Assembly: GCF_042263505.1 (NCBI RefSeq) | Contig: NZ_JBHKFI010000020.1 | Span: 17,197-81,196, forward strand | Length of the DNA stretch: 64,000 bases | From: Bacillus_BE sp042263505 | GTDB lineage: Bacteria; Bacillota; Bacilli; Bacillales; Cytobacillaceae | Reading direction: 5' to 3' | In this document: in pieces, positions 1 to 7,982 of the stretch | Numbering within the stretch: the stretch's first letter is position 1 | How the letters are laid out: every line of letters starts with the position of its first letter | Program-made: the position numbers and the translations under genes | The notes under the pieces: generated by a model | The model's database searches: none | The model's input: only the letters and a program-made list of their open reading frames with translations | Told to the model about the DNA's origin: nothing

Positions 1-127
1 GATCTTATTCAAGACTTCTTGACCATGCTTTGCATCATTCGGAAGCAGAGAACCGTCACTGTGCCTCCTTCTTTTTCCTTATTGATGCCTATTTTCATTC
101 GGTTACTCCTAAATCCCGAAATTAGCC

Positions 128-1526
128 CTTATTAGGCAAAAGGACCCGAGAACTTTCCCAAATCCAACGAGAAGACAGTGCGAATTCCTTATATTCCCAT
201 GAAATAAATAAATTTATAATTCATAATAGATACAATTTTGTGAGGATAGTGGTGATTCGTTGGACGTCAAATACATTCCCTCTGATTGGGAAAAAATGCG
301 AAAAGGGATCGACGACCATATACTTGGAATTGGTTTTGGCAAAGGGATGATTGATCATCTTAAGGATCTCAATGAAATTCTGGAGGATGCTGAAGCCGAT
401 ATTGCCAAATATGACAGTGATGGAGTGATTTCTTTTCAACACACAAGTCAAAAGGGTAAATATGAGGAGCTTGAAAAGGATTTTGATATTCTACATAGTT
501 TTTCTGGAATAGTTGGAGAAATTGTTGACCGCACCATTGACGAACCATTCTACCAAGATATGGATGCCTTTGTAGAGGCAATCCGGAACATTGATCCAAT
601 GAAATATAAAACGAAAAATCGCATCGGCGCAACAGAAATCAAAACGATTTATGAAGGCTACGGAACAACACGAACTATAGAGGTCCCCAAAACAAAGGTG
701 AGCCTCGAGGATTTATTCAGTGGCGACAACTTTTACGGTGAAAAGATGAAGCTGGAATACGAAGAGTGGAAACAAATAAATCCAGATCAGGACTTTTCCC
801 AAAAAGAATATCAACGAGCCGTCTTAAATTCAAGAGCATTTGAATACGAATCCATTCGAGATACACAGGAAAGCAAAGAGATTTTAAGGGATATTGTTAC
901 TTTAGGGCTGGTTATTGTAGCTGCTGGAGTTACTTTTGTGGCTCCACCTGCAGGAATAGCTTTAGGACTTGCTGTAGGAACCGTTTCTGGAGCTCTCGAA
1001 TTAAAATCCGCCGTGACCGGGAAAGATTGGGTGTCGGGGCGCGAACTTGGTACAGGCGAGCGATTGGTACGAGGAACTTTAGCTCCGTTAGATATTGTAC
1101 CTGGTGTAAGTGGACTCACGAAATTTACCCGTATGGCTGGCGTCGTTAAAGTCTCAGAAAAGCTAGTAAAAATGACCACCAAGGCAACAGTTCCTATTAA
1201 ACAAGGTGTCAATCAAGTTGGAAATTTGGTAGAAACCGCAAGAAAGATGGGTACAGCACGATTGAAAAATGCAGGAGAAGTGATCAAAAATGCTGGGGCC
1301 AAGATGAAAAACAAAGTCATCGACGATATAATAGAGACAGGGAAAATTCCAGATTACTTGGCTACGCAAGCGAAGAAATTAAACGCCATGTTAAATCCAG
1401 GGTTGGTGACAAACACTGGTCATAGAGTGAAAGAATCGGTTGAAAATACTCGTACAGTAGAGAAGAAGCTGGATGCTGCTTTGAGTAAGTATAAGGTTGA
1501 TATTGGTGGTACTAAGGGTACGGGTG
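128..1526 (+). repeat. Direct duplication, copy 1 (toxin trunk plus upstream region)
   Basis: This stretch is nearly identical to 5399-6799. The similarity starts in non-coding DNA about 130 bp before the toxin start codon, so the regulatory region and ribosome binding site were duplicated too. It ends at the linker just before the toxic tip. A patch around 1060-1200 is visibly more divergent than its flanks. Confidence 0.9.
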
Positions 1527-1954
1527 AACTTAATAAGGACTTAGCAAAAGATTATCTAAGGGATATAGAGGCTAAAACTGGACGAAAGGTTAATAAAGAG
1601 CAGATTCATCTTATCAAAGAAGCTTTGAGAAACAATAACTATGAAAAATTAACACCAAAAGAGACAGCTATGCATAGGAGCAAATTTACATCGAGCTTGA
1701 AAGATAAATTGATTGCAAAATGGGAAGAAAAAACCAACCAAAAGTGGCCTAGATATACAGAAGAAGTGTTTGATAAGAACGGAGAAGTTGCCCGAAGTAT
1801 TGGTCAACCGTATGATGCTCATCATATCATAGAGAACAACTTTGGTGGTCCTCATGAGTGGTGGAATATTCATCCGGCAAAATATCCTAATGAACACCAA
1901 GCGGGAATACATGGAAAAGGAGCACCATCAGGAAAACTATTTCCAAGGAGGTAA
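260..1954 (+). CDS. Polymorphic toxin with pre-toxin TG region and HHII-type HNH nuclease tip
   Basis: A 564-residue protein read from a TTG start preceded by GAGGA/GGTG. It has an alpha-helical N-terminal trunk (about 1-210), a hydrophobic stretch (213-245), a pre-toxin TG-like region containing RELGTGERLVRGTLAPLDIVPG-type sequence (about 258-285), a long helical linker, and a variable C-terminal tip after the KGTGE junction (about 419 onward). The tip carries HH at 521-522 and further His/Asn residues (H538, N544, H546, H551), as expected of an HNH/ENDO VII-type nuclease. Such proteins are contact-dependent interbacterial toxins, often exported by type VII (Esx/LXG) systems in Bacillus. The N-terminus is only loosely LXG-like and no secretion genes lie in the window, so the export route is inferred. 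The immunity gene follows 8 bp downstream. Toxin class is well supported; the exact substrate is unknown. Confidence 0.82.
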   Translation: MDVKYIPSDWEKMRKGIDDHILGIGFGKGMIDHLKDLNEILEDAEADIAKYDSDGVISFQHTSQKGKYEELEKDFDILHSFSGIVGEIVDRTIDEPFYQDMDAFVEAIRNIDPMKYKTKNRIGATEIKTIYEGYGTTRTIEVPKTKVSLEDLFSGDNFYGEKMKLEYEEWKQINPDQDFSQKEYQRAVLNSRAFEYESIRDTQESKEILRDIVTLGLVIVAAGVTFVAPPAGIALGLAVGTVSGALELKSAVTGKDWVSGRELGTGERLVRGTLAPLDIVPGVSGLTKFTRMAGVVKVSEKLVKMTTKATVPIKQGVNQVGNLVETARKMGTARLKNAGEVIKNAGAKMKNKVIDDIIETGKIPDYLATQAKKLNAMLNPGLVTNTGHRVKESVENTRTVEKKLDAALSKYKVDIGGTKGTGELNKDLAKDYLRDIEAKTGRKVNKEQIHLIKEALRNNNYEKLTPKETAMHRSKFTSSLKDKLIAKWEEKTNQKWPRYTEEVFDKNGEVARSIGQPYDAHHIIENNFGGPHEWWNIHPAKYPNEHQAGIHGKGAPSGKLFPRR

Positions 1955-1962
1955 AATAGTAT

Positions 1963-2397
1963 ATGGCAGATTTTGAATTTATTAATGAACTAGAAAATAA
2001 AACTTATATGGTACCTGAAGATGATATTTTAAAAGCTGAGCAAAGAATGAATATCAGTTTTCCAAATGATTTAAAACAATTATATTTGGAAGTAGGTTAT
2101 GGTTTTATTAAAGGTCAAAGTGCTAATGCGATAAATAGGATATTGGGACCAGGGGCTGTAGCAGACATTAGATTAAGAGAAGGTATTTTTGAATTTGACC
2201 CAGATTTGGATGAACTTTATGATGAAGATAAACTTATTTTTTTTGAAGTAAACGAAGGTGTTTATATTTCATTAGATTTACAATTAGTTAATAATCCAAT
2301 ATTTTATTTCGATATTCAAATAGCTGAATCGTTAGAGGATTTTTTTAAAAAGTTTCTCAATAATAATGAATATTATTTAGATTTAATAGAGGATTAG
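1963..2397 (+). CDS. SMI1/KNR4-family immunity protein for the upstream toxin
   Basis: A 144-residue acidic protein whose ATG is served by AGGAGG lying inside the last codons of the toxin, so the two are translationally linked. The pattern EDDILKAEQRMNISFPNDLKQLYLEVGYG is the N-terminal signature of the SMI1/KNR4 (SUKH) superfamily, the commonest immunity fold next to polymorphic nuclease toxins. It probably binds and neutralises the HNH tip of the preceding gene in the cytoplasm. The pairing is inferred from adjacency. It differs strongly from the second SMI1-like gene at 7215, as expected if each immunity protein matches one tip. Confidence 0.8.
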   Translation: MADFEFINELENKTYMVPEDDILKAEQRMNISFPNDLKQLYLEVGYGFIKGQSANAINRILGPGAVADIRLREGIFEFDPDLDELYDEDKLIFFEVNEGVYISLDLQLVNNPIFYFDIQIAESLEDFFKKFLNNNEYYLDLIED

Positions 2398-2764
2398 GCT
2401 TATTTAGTAGGAGTAGTTAGTAGATTTAATCGACCTTGATTGGCTAAATGCCTTTCAAGGTTTTTTACTTGATAGGGATGAGGGGACAGGTGCGAGTCCA
2501 CTGAAAAGTCCAACTAAATTAAAAGTTAAGACGAAACAATACAATATATTGAAAATCAATATTCTTTAAATACTAGTTATAGATATTTTTATAAGCTGTT
2601 TTTGATGGCTAGGTACTTTTTCAGCAATCTCGGACAGGTACCTTGTTCCACAAAAATAATTCAAATGAATCTTATTAATAGACAAAAGAAAGCCATGTGG
2701 AGAGAAGAAATTCCGCAAGGCTTATTTTTTTGACAAACGATTTTGTACAGTAAGAATTGAAAAG
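2398..2764 (+). other. Gene-free spacer with a weak terminator
   Basis: Only one modest hairpin is visible: CCTTGA at 2434-2439 pairs with TCAAGG at 2455-2460, followed by six Ts. It could end the toxin-immunity transcript. The rest shows no open frame or repeat that I recognise. Confidence 0.4.
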
Positions 2765-3120
2765 ACATGGATGCCTTTGTAGAGGCGATCCAGAGTATCA
2801 ACATTACCAACTACAAGACCACCAACCGGATTGAGGCCAAGGTAATTCAAACCATCTATGACGGAGGTACCCAACAAAAATTAGAAATCCCTAAAACAAA
2901 AATAAGCCTAGAGGATTTGTTCAGCGGCGATAATTACTACAGCAAACAAATGAAGCTGGAATACGAAGCGGTGAAGAAATTACACCCAGATCAGGACTTT
3001 TCCCAAAAGGAATACCAACTAGCCGTCCTGAATTCCAGAGCCTTTGAATATGAATCCATCAAAGATTCCCAGGAAAATAAAGAATTCTGGGGTCAAATCG
3101 CGGCTTTAGTGGTGATTTAA
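2765..3120 (+). pseudogene. Truncated third copy of the toxin trunk
   Basis: The 117 codons correspond to residues 101-217 of the full-length toxins (MDAFVEAI to the start of the hydrophobic segment) at clearly lower identity than those two share. The fragment begins abruptly at the Met of DMDAFVEA, without any ribosome binding site. It stops at a TAA after ALVVI, before the pre-toxin region, so it has no N-terminus, TG region or tip. It is most likely a non-functional remnant of an older paralogue. Confidence 0.8.
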
Positions 3121-3217
3121 CATTCAGTAGGACCCCCAATGATGGAAGGTTCACTCTATACGATAGATTGTTTATATTATTTCAATTCTTTGTTAAGTAA
3201 GTTTTTTTGCTAGATAC

Positions 3218-3246
3218 TTGACAAAGAATTCTTTTAATTCTAATAT
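3218..3246 (+). promoter_or_regulatory. Consensus sigma-A promoter of the tetR-like gene
   Basis: TTGACA at 3218-3223, a 17-bp spacer, and TAATAT at 3241-3246. The -10 overlaps the left end of a perfect palindrome (3244-3261), so a bound repressor would block the promoter. Confidence 0.75.
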
Positions 3247-3261
3247 TAAACATGTTTAATA
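3244..3261. promoter_or_regulatory. Perfect 18-bp palindrome, candidate TetR operator
   Basis: TATTAAACATGTTTAATA reads the same on both strands. It overlaps the -10 box and the expected transcription start of the following tetR-family gene, as expected for autoregulation. A partial further half-site (GTTTAATATTA) follows at 3265-3275. Confidence 0.65.
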
Positions 3262-3851
3262 CACGTTTAATATTAGGGGGTCTTACTATAGCTAGTCAAG
3301 ATACAAGAAATAAACTAATAGAAACTACCAAAAGGTTGCTGACAAATGGAATGCCGCTTAAAGCTTTGACCGCACGGAAAATTTCAACCGAGACAGGAAC
3401 AAATCTTGCGATGATAAATTATTGTTTCAAATCAAAGGATGAACTTTTGAAAATAGCAGTTGACGAAATTATTGCCGAAGAATTTAATCAATATTCTCAA
3501 CTGAACTCACACAATATATCTGCAAAGGAACAACTGAGAGAAATACTGCTTCATGTATGCAATGCTATGATAAAATACCGTGAGCTTACTAGATTGTCCA
3601 TCCCCTATTTAATAATGAATGATGAAATCTCTCTTCCACTTGATATTTTACCCTTTATTAAAGAGCACTTTGGAGTAAATAAAAGTGAAGCGGAGTGTCG
3701 AGTGATTGCTTTTCAAATTGTTTACACCATGCAGGTGATTTTTTATCGTAATGAAGATTTTCGCAAATACTCTGGGATTGATATTACAAATAAGGTGCAT
3801 TTAAATAATTTTATCAATATGCAGTTAAATTTGTTTTTGGAAGGCGATTGA
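3252..3851 (+). CDS. TetR/AcrR-family transcriptional regulator
   Basis: About 187-199 residues. The N-terminal HTH (SQDTRNKLIETTKRLL ... LTARKISTETGTNLAMINYCFKSKDELL) is typical of TetR regulators that repress their own operon and respond to a small ligand. The start is uncertain. The ATG at 3252 lies in the middle of the operator palindrome and only about six bases past the -10, so it could be used only on a leaderless mRNA. The strong AGGGGG at 3275-3280 instead points to codon 13, which is ATA (3288), so the protein would begin (M)ASQDTRNKL. The small membrane gene downstream starts two bases after the stop, so the two form an operon. Confidence 0.75.
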   Translation: MFNTRLILGGLTIASQDTRNKLIETTKRLLTNGMPLKALTARKISTETGTNLAMINYCFKSKDELLKIAVDEIIAEEFNQYSQLNSHNISAKEQLREILLHVCNAMIKYRELTRLSIPYLIMNDEISLPLDILPFIKEHFGVNKSEAECRVIAFQIVYTMQVIFYRNEDFRKYSGIDITNKVHLNNFINMQLNLFLEGD

Positions 3852-3853
3852 CG

Positions 3854-4252
3854 ATGAAAAACATGTTGAAAATATTTTCACTTACTGCTTTTATACTCGC
3901 TATACCTTCACTAATTGTAGTTGACTGGTTTTATAAGGGATATGGTATCTTAATGATGTTTGCTCTAATAACAATTGGTCTTGTTTTTGACCAAATAATA
4001 CGCATGAAATATCCCAGATATAGAGTTACATCACTCCAAAATTATCATATGAATAAACTACTTAACCTATTTGCTCTCACGTTATTTGTTCAAGCTCCTA
4101 TGGCTTTGATTTTTGGAAATATTTATATGTATAGATTAGGATTTTGGTTAATGGCGACTATGATTTGTTCTGGAATTGTTCTTAATCAGATAGCAAGGAT
4201 TAGATTTGGTTATCAAATAGAGATAGGGGAGAAAGAGAAATGTCAGTCTTGA
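3854..4252 (+). CDS. Small membrane protein in the tetR operon
   Basis: A 132-residue hydrophobic protein starting MKNMLKIFSL, with GGAAGG at the end of the tetR gene as its ribosome binding site. Four hydrophobic segments are visible: FSLTAFILAIPSLIVV, GILMMFALITIGLVF, LLNLFALTLFVQAPMAL and FWLMATMICSGIVL. The layout (2 x [two helices plus basic tail R-x-K/R]) looks like an internally duplicated two-helix unit. I do not recognise the family. Position directly behind a TetR regulator suggests a regulated transport or stress role, which is only inference. Confidence 0.6.
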   Translation: MKNMLKIFSLTAFILAIPSLIVVDWFYKGYGILMMFALITIGLVFDQIIRMKYPRYRVTSLQNYHMNKLLNLFALTLFVQAPMALIFGNIYMYRLGFWLMATMICSGIVLNQIARIRFGYQIEIGEKEKCQS

Positions 4253-4472
4253 CAAAAACTTAGCCGGAATACCTATCTTTCTATTGATTTGCACTATTAT
4301 TTGTGGATTGTGGGTTAAACTCCCCCCCAATAAGATATGCAATTTCACTTTGTGCTCCAATATGTGGAATCTTTCTTCAGCGGTGCCTTGTCTAGTTAAA
4401 AAATCATTAATCATTGTGGCACTTCCGTTAAGTGCCTATTACCGATTAGAAAATGGTTCGGAAAATAGGTAA
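4240..4472 (+). pseudogene. Disrupted small membrane-protein gene
   Basis: An ATG at 4240 with GGGGAGAAAGAG before it opens a frame that stops after seven codons. A shift of frame then reads DKNLAGIPIFLLICTIICGLWVKLP, a plausible transmembrane segment. A second shift at the seven-C run near 4322 gives another hydrophobic stretch (PIRYAISLCAPICGIF). This looks like a third gene of the operon decayed by two or more frameshifts. Family not recognised. Confidence 0.35.
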
Positions 4473-4555
4473 ATGCACATTTTGAAAGTACAAGTTGATA
4501 GTTTATGACTAATGAATAGGATGTGAGGAGAATCGAAAGTAAAGGAGAGTATCTT

Positions 4556-5047
4556 ATGTATCCTAATCATTATCAAATGTATGATTATAACCCGTATAGC
4601 CAGGAATTGTATTGGCCTTCTTATGAGTGGGAGGATGATCTTGAAACTTATGATGATCGACTATTTGGTGGGTTTCTACCCCCATTCTCACCGCCTGGTC
4701 AAGGACCAACAGGAGGGCCACCCCCATTTGCACCGCCTGGCCAAGGACCAATAGGAGGAGCACCGCCGTTTGCACCACCTGGTCAAGGGCCAACAGTTGG
4801 ACCACCAACTTCTGCACCACCGTCTTTTGTTCCTCAACAACAAGTACAAACATTTGCAGTTGATCCTGGAGGTATTAGAGGTTGCTTATTTAGGTTCACT
4901 TATATATGGCTAAGAGGTTTTCAACAGTTCTGGTTTTATCCAACCTTTGTAGGCCGTAACTCTGTTGCAGGGTACCGTTGGACGGGATTTAGATGGATTT
5001 ATACAGGAATTAGTTTACGCCAGATTCAATCGTTTACTTGCTTCTAA
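4556..5047 (+). CDS. Pro/Gly-rich repeat protein, coat-like
   Basis: A 163-residue protein starting MYPNHYQMYDYNPY, chosen because AAAGGAGAG ends seven bases before this ATG. It has a Tyr-rich head, a central Pro/Gly tract made of four near-repeats of F-x-PPGQGP-x-GGPP (about residues 40-90), and a C-terminal domain rich in aromatics (CLFRFTYIWLRG, FWFYPTFVGRNSVAGYRW, SFTCF). Proteins with this low-complexity head and aromatic tail occur in Bacillaceae and are usually unannotated; the composition resembles spore-coat or surface proteins. No signal peptide or membrane helix is visible. The function is inferred from composition only. Confidence 0.65.
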   Translation: MYPNHYQMYDYNPYSQELYWPSYEWEDDLETYDDRLFGGFLPPFSPPGQGPTGGPPPFAPPGQGPIGGAPPFAPPGQGPTVGPPTSAPPSFVPQQQVQTFAVDPGGIRGCLFRFTYIWLRGFQQFWFYPTFVGRNSVAGYRWTGFRWIYTGISLRQIQSFTCF

Positions 5048-5091
5048 TAAGGGGGGAGCAAGAGTCAAACGACTATTCATATTATGAGGGT

Positions 5092-5135
5092 AAAAGGTAG
5101 AATTGCTTTTTCAAAAAAGTGATTGTACCTTTTTT
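5092..5135 (+). terminator. Intrinsic terminator after the Pro/Gly-rich gene
   Basis: AAAAGGTA pairs with TACCTTTT, with an inner AT-rich stem, followed by a run of six Ts. Confidence 0.6.
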
Positions 5136-5303
5136 ATATTTTTTTATTTTACAAATGCGTGCTAACTCCACCGTCTTTAGACGCTATCTGTTTTTAGCCT
5201 TATCTTTATGTGTCTATACTAAAATTGAGGTGAAAGTATGGACGGATATCAATAAAGTAGTCATGCCAATTGAAAGTTAATCGACCGCGAGGAGGAAGAT
5301 TTA

Positions 5304-5384
5304 ATGGATGAGATTAAGCAGATAAATCCTAAAAAAATAGTACAGATTATTATGGACAAATTCCTAGCGAGAAAAGGAAGATAA
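5304..5384 (+). CDS. Short ORF before the second toxin
   Basis: 26 codons, MDEIKQINPKKIVQIIMDKF to LARKGR, with an excellent GGAGGAAG site ending seven bases before the ATG. A 17-codon GTG frame (5230-5280) lies just upstream. It is cationic and could be a small peptide or the stub of a gene cut by the duplication, whose left border is about 15 bp downstream. No homology recognised. Confidence 0.3.
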   Translation: MDEIKQINPKKIVQIIMDKFLARKGR

Positions 5385-5398
5385 GAAAGTATCCAGCC

Positions 5399-6799
5399 AT
5401 TATTAGGCAATAGGGCCCAAAACTTTCCCACTCCAACGAGAAGACAGTGCAAATTCCTTATATTCCCATGAAATAAATAAATTTATTATTCATAATAGAT
5501 ACAATTTTGTGAGGATAGTGGTGATTCGTTGGACGTCAAATACATTCCCTCTGATTGGGAAAAAATGCGAAAAGGGATCAGCGACCATATACTTGGAATT
5601 GGTTTTGGCAAAGGGATGATTGATCATCTTAAGGATCTCAATGAAATTCTGGAGGATGCTGAAGCCGATATTGCCAAATATGACAGTGATGGAGTGATTT
5701 CTTTTCAACACACAAGTCAAAAGGGTAAATATGAGGAGCTTGAAAAGGATTTTGATATTCTACATAGTTTTTCTGGAATAGTTGGAGAAATTGTTGACCG
5801 CACCATTGACGAACCATTCTACCAAGATATGGATGCCTTTGTAGAGGCAATCCGGAACATTGATCCAATGAAATATAAAACGAAAAATCGCATCGGCGCA
5901 ACAGAAATCAAAACGATTTATGAAGGCTACGGAACAACACGAACTATAGAGGTCCCCAAAACAAAGGTGAGCCTCGAGGATTTATTCAGTGGCGACAACT
6001 TTTACGGTGAAAAGATGAAGCTGGAATACGAAGAGTGGAAACAAATAAATCCAGATCAGGACTTTTCCCAAAAAGAATATCAACGAGCCGTCTTAAATTC
6101 AAGAGCATTTGAATACGAATCCATTAGAGATACACAGGAAAGCAAAGAGATTTTAAGGGATATTGTTACTTTAGGGCTGGTTATTGTAGCTGCTGGAGTT
6201 ACTTTTGTAGCTCCTCCTGCAGGAATAACTTTAGGACTTGCCGTAGGAACCATTTCTGGAGTTCTCGAATTAAAATCCGCAGTGACCGGGAAAGATTGGG
6301 TGTCGGGGCGCGAACTTGGTACAGGCGAGCGATTGGTTAGAGGAGCATTAGCACCGTTAGATATAGTACCCGGTGTAAGTGGGGTAACGAAATTTACACG
6401 TATAACTGGCATTGTTAAATATTCTGAAAAGCTAGCAAAAATGACCACCAAGGTAACAGCCCCTATTAAACAAGATGTCAATCAAGTTAGAAATTTGGTA
6501 GAAACCGCAAGAAAGATGGGTACAGCACGATTGAAAAATGCAGGAGAAGTGATCAAAAATGCTGGGGCCAAGATGAAAAACAAAGTCATCGACGATATAA
6601 TAGAGACAGGGAAAATTCCAGATTATTTGGCTACGCAAGCGAAGAAATTAAACGCCGTGTTAAATCCAGGCTTGGTGACAAACACTGGTCATAGAGTGAA
6701 GGAAACGGTTGAAAATGATCGAACGGTAGAGAAGAAGCTGGATGCTGCTTTGAGTAAGTATAAGGTTGATATTGGTAGTAGTACTAAGGGGACGGGTAA
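5399..6799 (+). repeat. Direct duplication, copy 2 (toxin trunk plus upstream region)
   Basis: Near-identical to 128-1526, including the leader with CAACGAGAAGACAGTGC and the TTG start. The two copies lie in direct orientation about 5.3 kb apart, so recombination between them could delete the genes between or swap tips. Confidence 0.9.
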
Positions 6800-7199
6800 A
6801 GACTATAAAAACTATAAAGCTGTGGAATATACTGGAACAACGAAGATTAATGGAGAAGAAAGAGATATTAGCAGACGGGTTTTTCAAAGGATTGATATCG
6901 ATTATAAGAGAATCGATCCTGATACTGGCATGACAAACTTTCAATTAATGAAAAAAGGAAGAGCACCAATTTGGAAAGATGGAACAGTTATAGAGCTTCA
7001 TCATTTAATCCAAAGAGAGCCAGGATCAATGGTGGAAATTCCTGCAAGTATGCATGATGAATATAATAAAATTTTGCATGGTTTGGTGGAGAATGGTGGG
7101 AGCTTTAGAAATGACCCTGTATTAAAAAAGCAATACGACAACTTTAGAAGTAAATATTGGAGATGGAGAGCTAAGCAAATAGATAAAAGTGAATTGTAA
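5529..7199 (+). CDS. Polymorphic toxin with pre-toxin TG region and LHH nuclease tip
   Basis: A 556-residue paralogue of the 260-1954 protein with the same TTG start and leader. Residues 1-250 differ at only a handful of positions. A more divergent patch follows near 272-325, then near-identity again up to the linker (about 418). The tip is unrelated to that of the first toxin: TGMTNFQLMKKGRAPIWKDG followed by E-LHHL (L490-H491-H492) is the signature of the LHH group of the HNH/ENDO VII nuclease superfamily, which cleaves nucleic acid in rival cells. It is followed by an immunity gene 15 bp downstream. Identification of the tip is firm; the secretion route is inferred as for the first toxin. 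Confidence 0.85.
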   Translation: MDVKYIPSDWEKMRKGISDHILGIGFGKGMIDHLKDLNEILEDAEADIAKYDSDGVISFQHTSQKGKYEELEKDFDILHSFSGIVGEIVDRTIDEPFYQDMDAFVEAIRNIDPMKYKTKNRIGATEIKTIYEGYGTTRTIEVPKTKVSLEDLFSGDNFYGEKMKLEYEEWKQINPDQDFSQKEYQRAVLNSRAFEYESIRDTQESKEILRDIVTLGLVIVAAGVTFVAPPAGITLGLAVGTISGVLELKSAVTGKDWVSGRELGTGERLVRGALAPLDIVPGVSGVTKFTRITGIVKYSEKLAKMTTKVTAPIKQDVNQVRNLVETARKMGTARLKNAGEVIKNAGAKMKNKVIDDIIETGKIPDYLATQAKKLNAVLNPGLVTNTGHRVKETVENDRTVEKKLDAALSKYKVDIGSSTKGTGKDYKNYKAVEYTGTTKINGEERDISRRVFQRIDIDYKRIDPDTGMTNFQLMKKGRAPIWKDGTVIELHHLIQREPGSMVEIPASMHDEYNKILHGLVENGGSFRNDPVLKKQYDNFRSKYWRWRAKQIDKSEL

Positions 7200-7214
7200 A
7201 AGGAGGAGCCTTGA

Positions 7215-7664
7215 ATGGATAAAGAGGAATTAACAAACTTTATTAATGAACATAAGGAATCAGATGACTTTACAGGTGGAGTAGATGAAAGTCAAATCAA
7301 TTCTATCCAAAATCAGCTAGGGGTGGAATTACCAGAAAGTTTTAAGTGGTTTTTAACTACCTATGGTTCCGGTGGGTTATTTGGAGTTGATATTTTAGGC
7401 GTGGCTAAGTCAAATAGAGCTCCTGTTGTTTTTAATACAAAGAGATATAGAGATTTAGGAATGGAAAAGGATTTAGTAGTTATTGAAGATGCTGGAGAAT
7501 ATGTTTATTGTCTATATACCAGCGAAATGGAGAATAATGAGTGCCCAGTAATAGCGTGGAATCGACCAGGGGGACTTGATGACTACAATACAGCAAAGAA
7601 TTTTTATGAGTTTTTATCACAAAGGTTGTTGGATGCAAAAGAAGCTTGGGAAGAAGATTTTTAA
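7215..7664 (+). CDS. SMI1/KNR4-family immunity protein for the LHH toxin
   Basis: A 149-residue acidic protein with AAAAGGAGGAG before the ATG. The core DESQINSIQNQLGVELPESFKWFLTTYGSGG is a classical SMI1/KNR4 (SUKH) motif, and the DYNTAKNFYEFLSQRL tail also fits the family. It probably neutralises the LHH nuclease encoded immediately upstream. Sequence similarity to the other SMI1-like gene in the window is low, consistent with tip-specific immunity. Confidence 0.85.
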   Translation: MDKEELTNFINEHKESDDFTGGVDESQINSIQNQLGVELPESFKWFLTTYGSGGLFGVDILGVAKSNRAPVVFNTKRYRDLGMEKDLVVIEDAGEYVYCLYTSEMENNECPVIAWNRPGGLDDYNTAKNFYEFLSQRLLDAKEAWEEDF

Positions 7665-7715
7665 GATAGATAAGTAGAGAGAAATTATAAATGAGATTTA
7701 GGAAAATCAAAAACT

Positions 7716-7736
7716 CTTGGTGGTTGTACCATCAAG
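7716..7736. terminator. Short hairpin after the LHH immunity gene
   Basis: CTTGGTGGT pairs with ACCATCAAG around a three-base loop. There is no good T-run, so termination is uncertain. Confidence 0.35.
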
Positions 7737-7931
7737 GATTTGTATAATGATATTTTGTTTATAAAAAATGTACGATAATTAGGCGAGATGACATTTTAAT
7801 CTAATGAAGTATTGTTACAGGGAACAAGCCAAAAAATTACGAAATTAAACTGGCTCGTTTGTTTAAAGCTAGAAATAGAAATGAAATATTTTATATAGCT
7901 AACTATAAAGCACTTGATTGCCAATTGATAT

Positions 7932-7982
7932 GCTACCCCCATATAGGACTTGTTATATTTCAATGTCCTATACAGGGGTAGC
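7932..7982. repeat. 18-bp inverted repeat bordering the orphan toxin tip
   Basis: Arm 7932-7949 (GCTACCCCCATATAGGAC) pairs with 7965-7982 (GTCCTATACAGGGGTAGC) with two mismatches and a 15-bp loop. The right arm abuts the first recognisable codons of the orphan tip. A degraded version of the right arm (CTATATAGGGGTACAGAC) occurs near 13185. It may be the footprint of a mobile element. Confidence 0.6.

Noticed and set aside
811..1212. Minus-strand frame opposite the toxin trunk (also at 6080-6481)
   Set aside because: Shadow of the toxin gene; present in both copies only because the DNA is duplicated.
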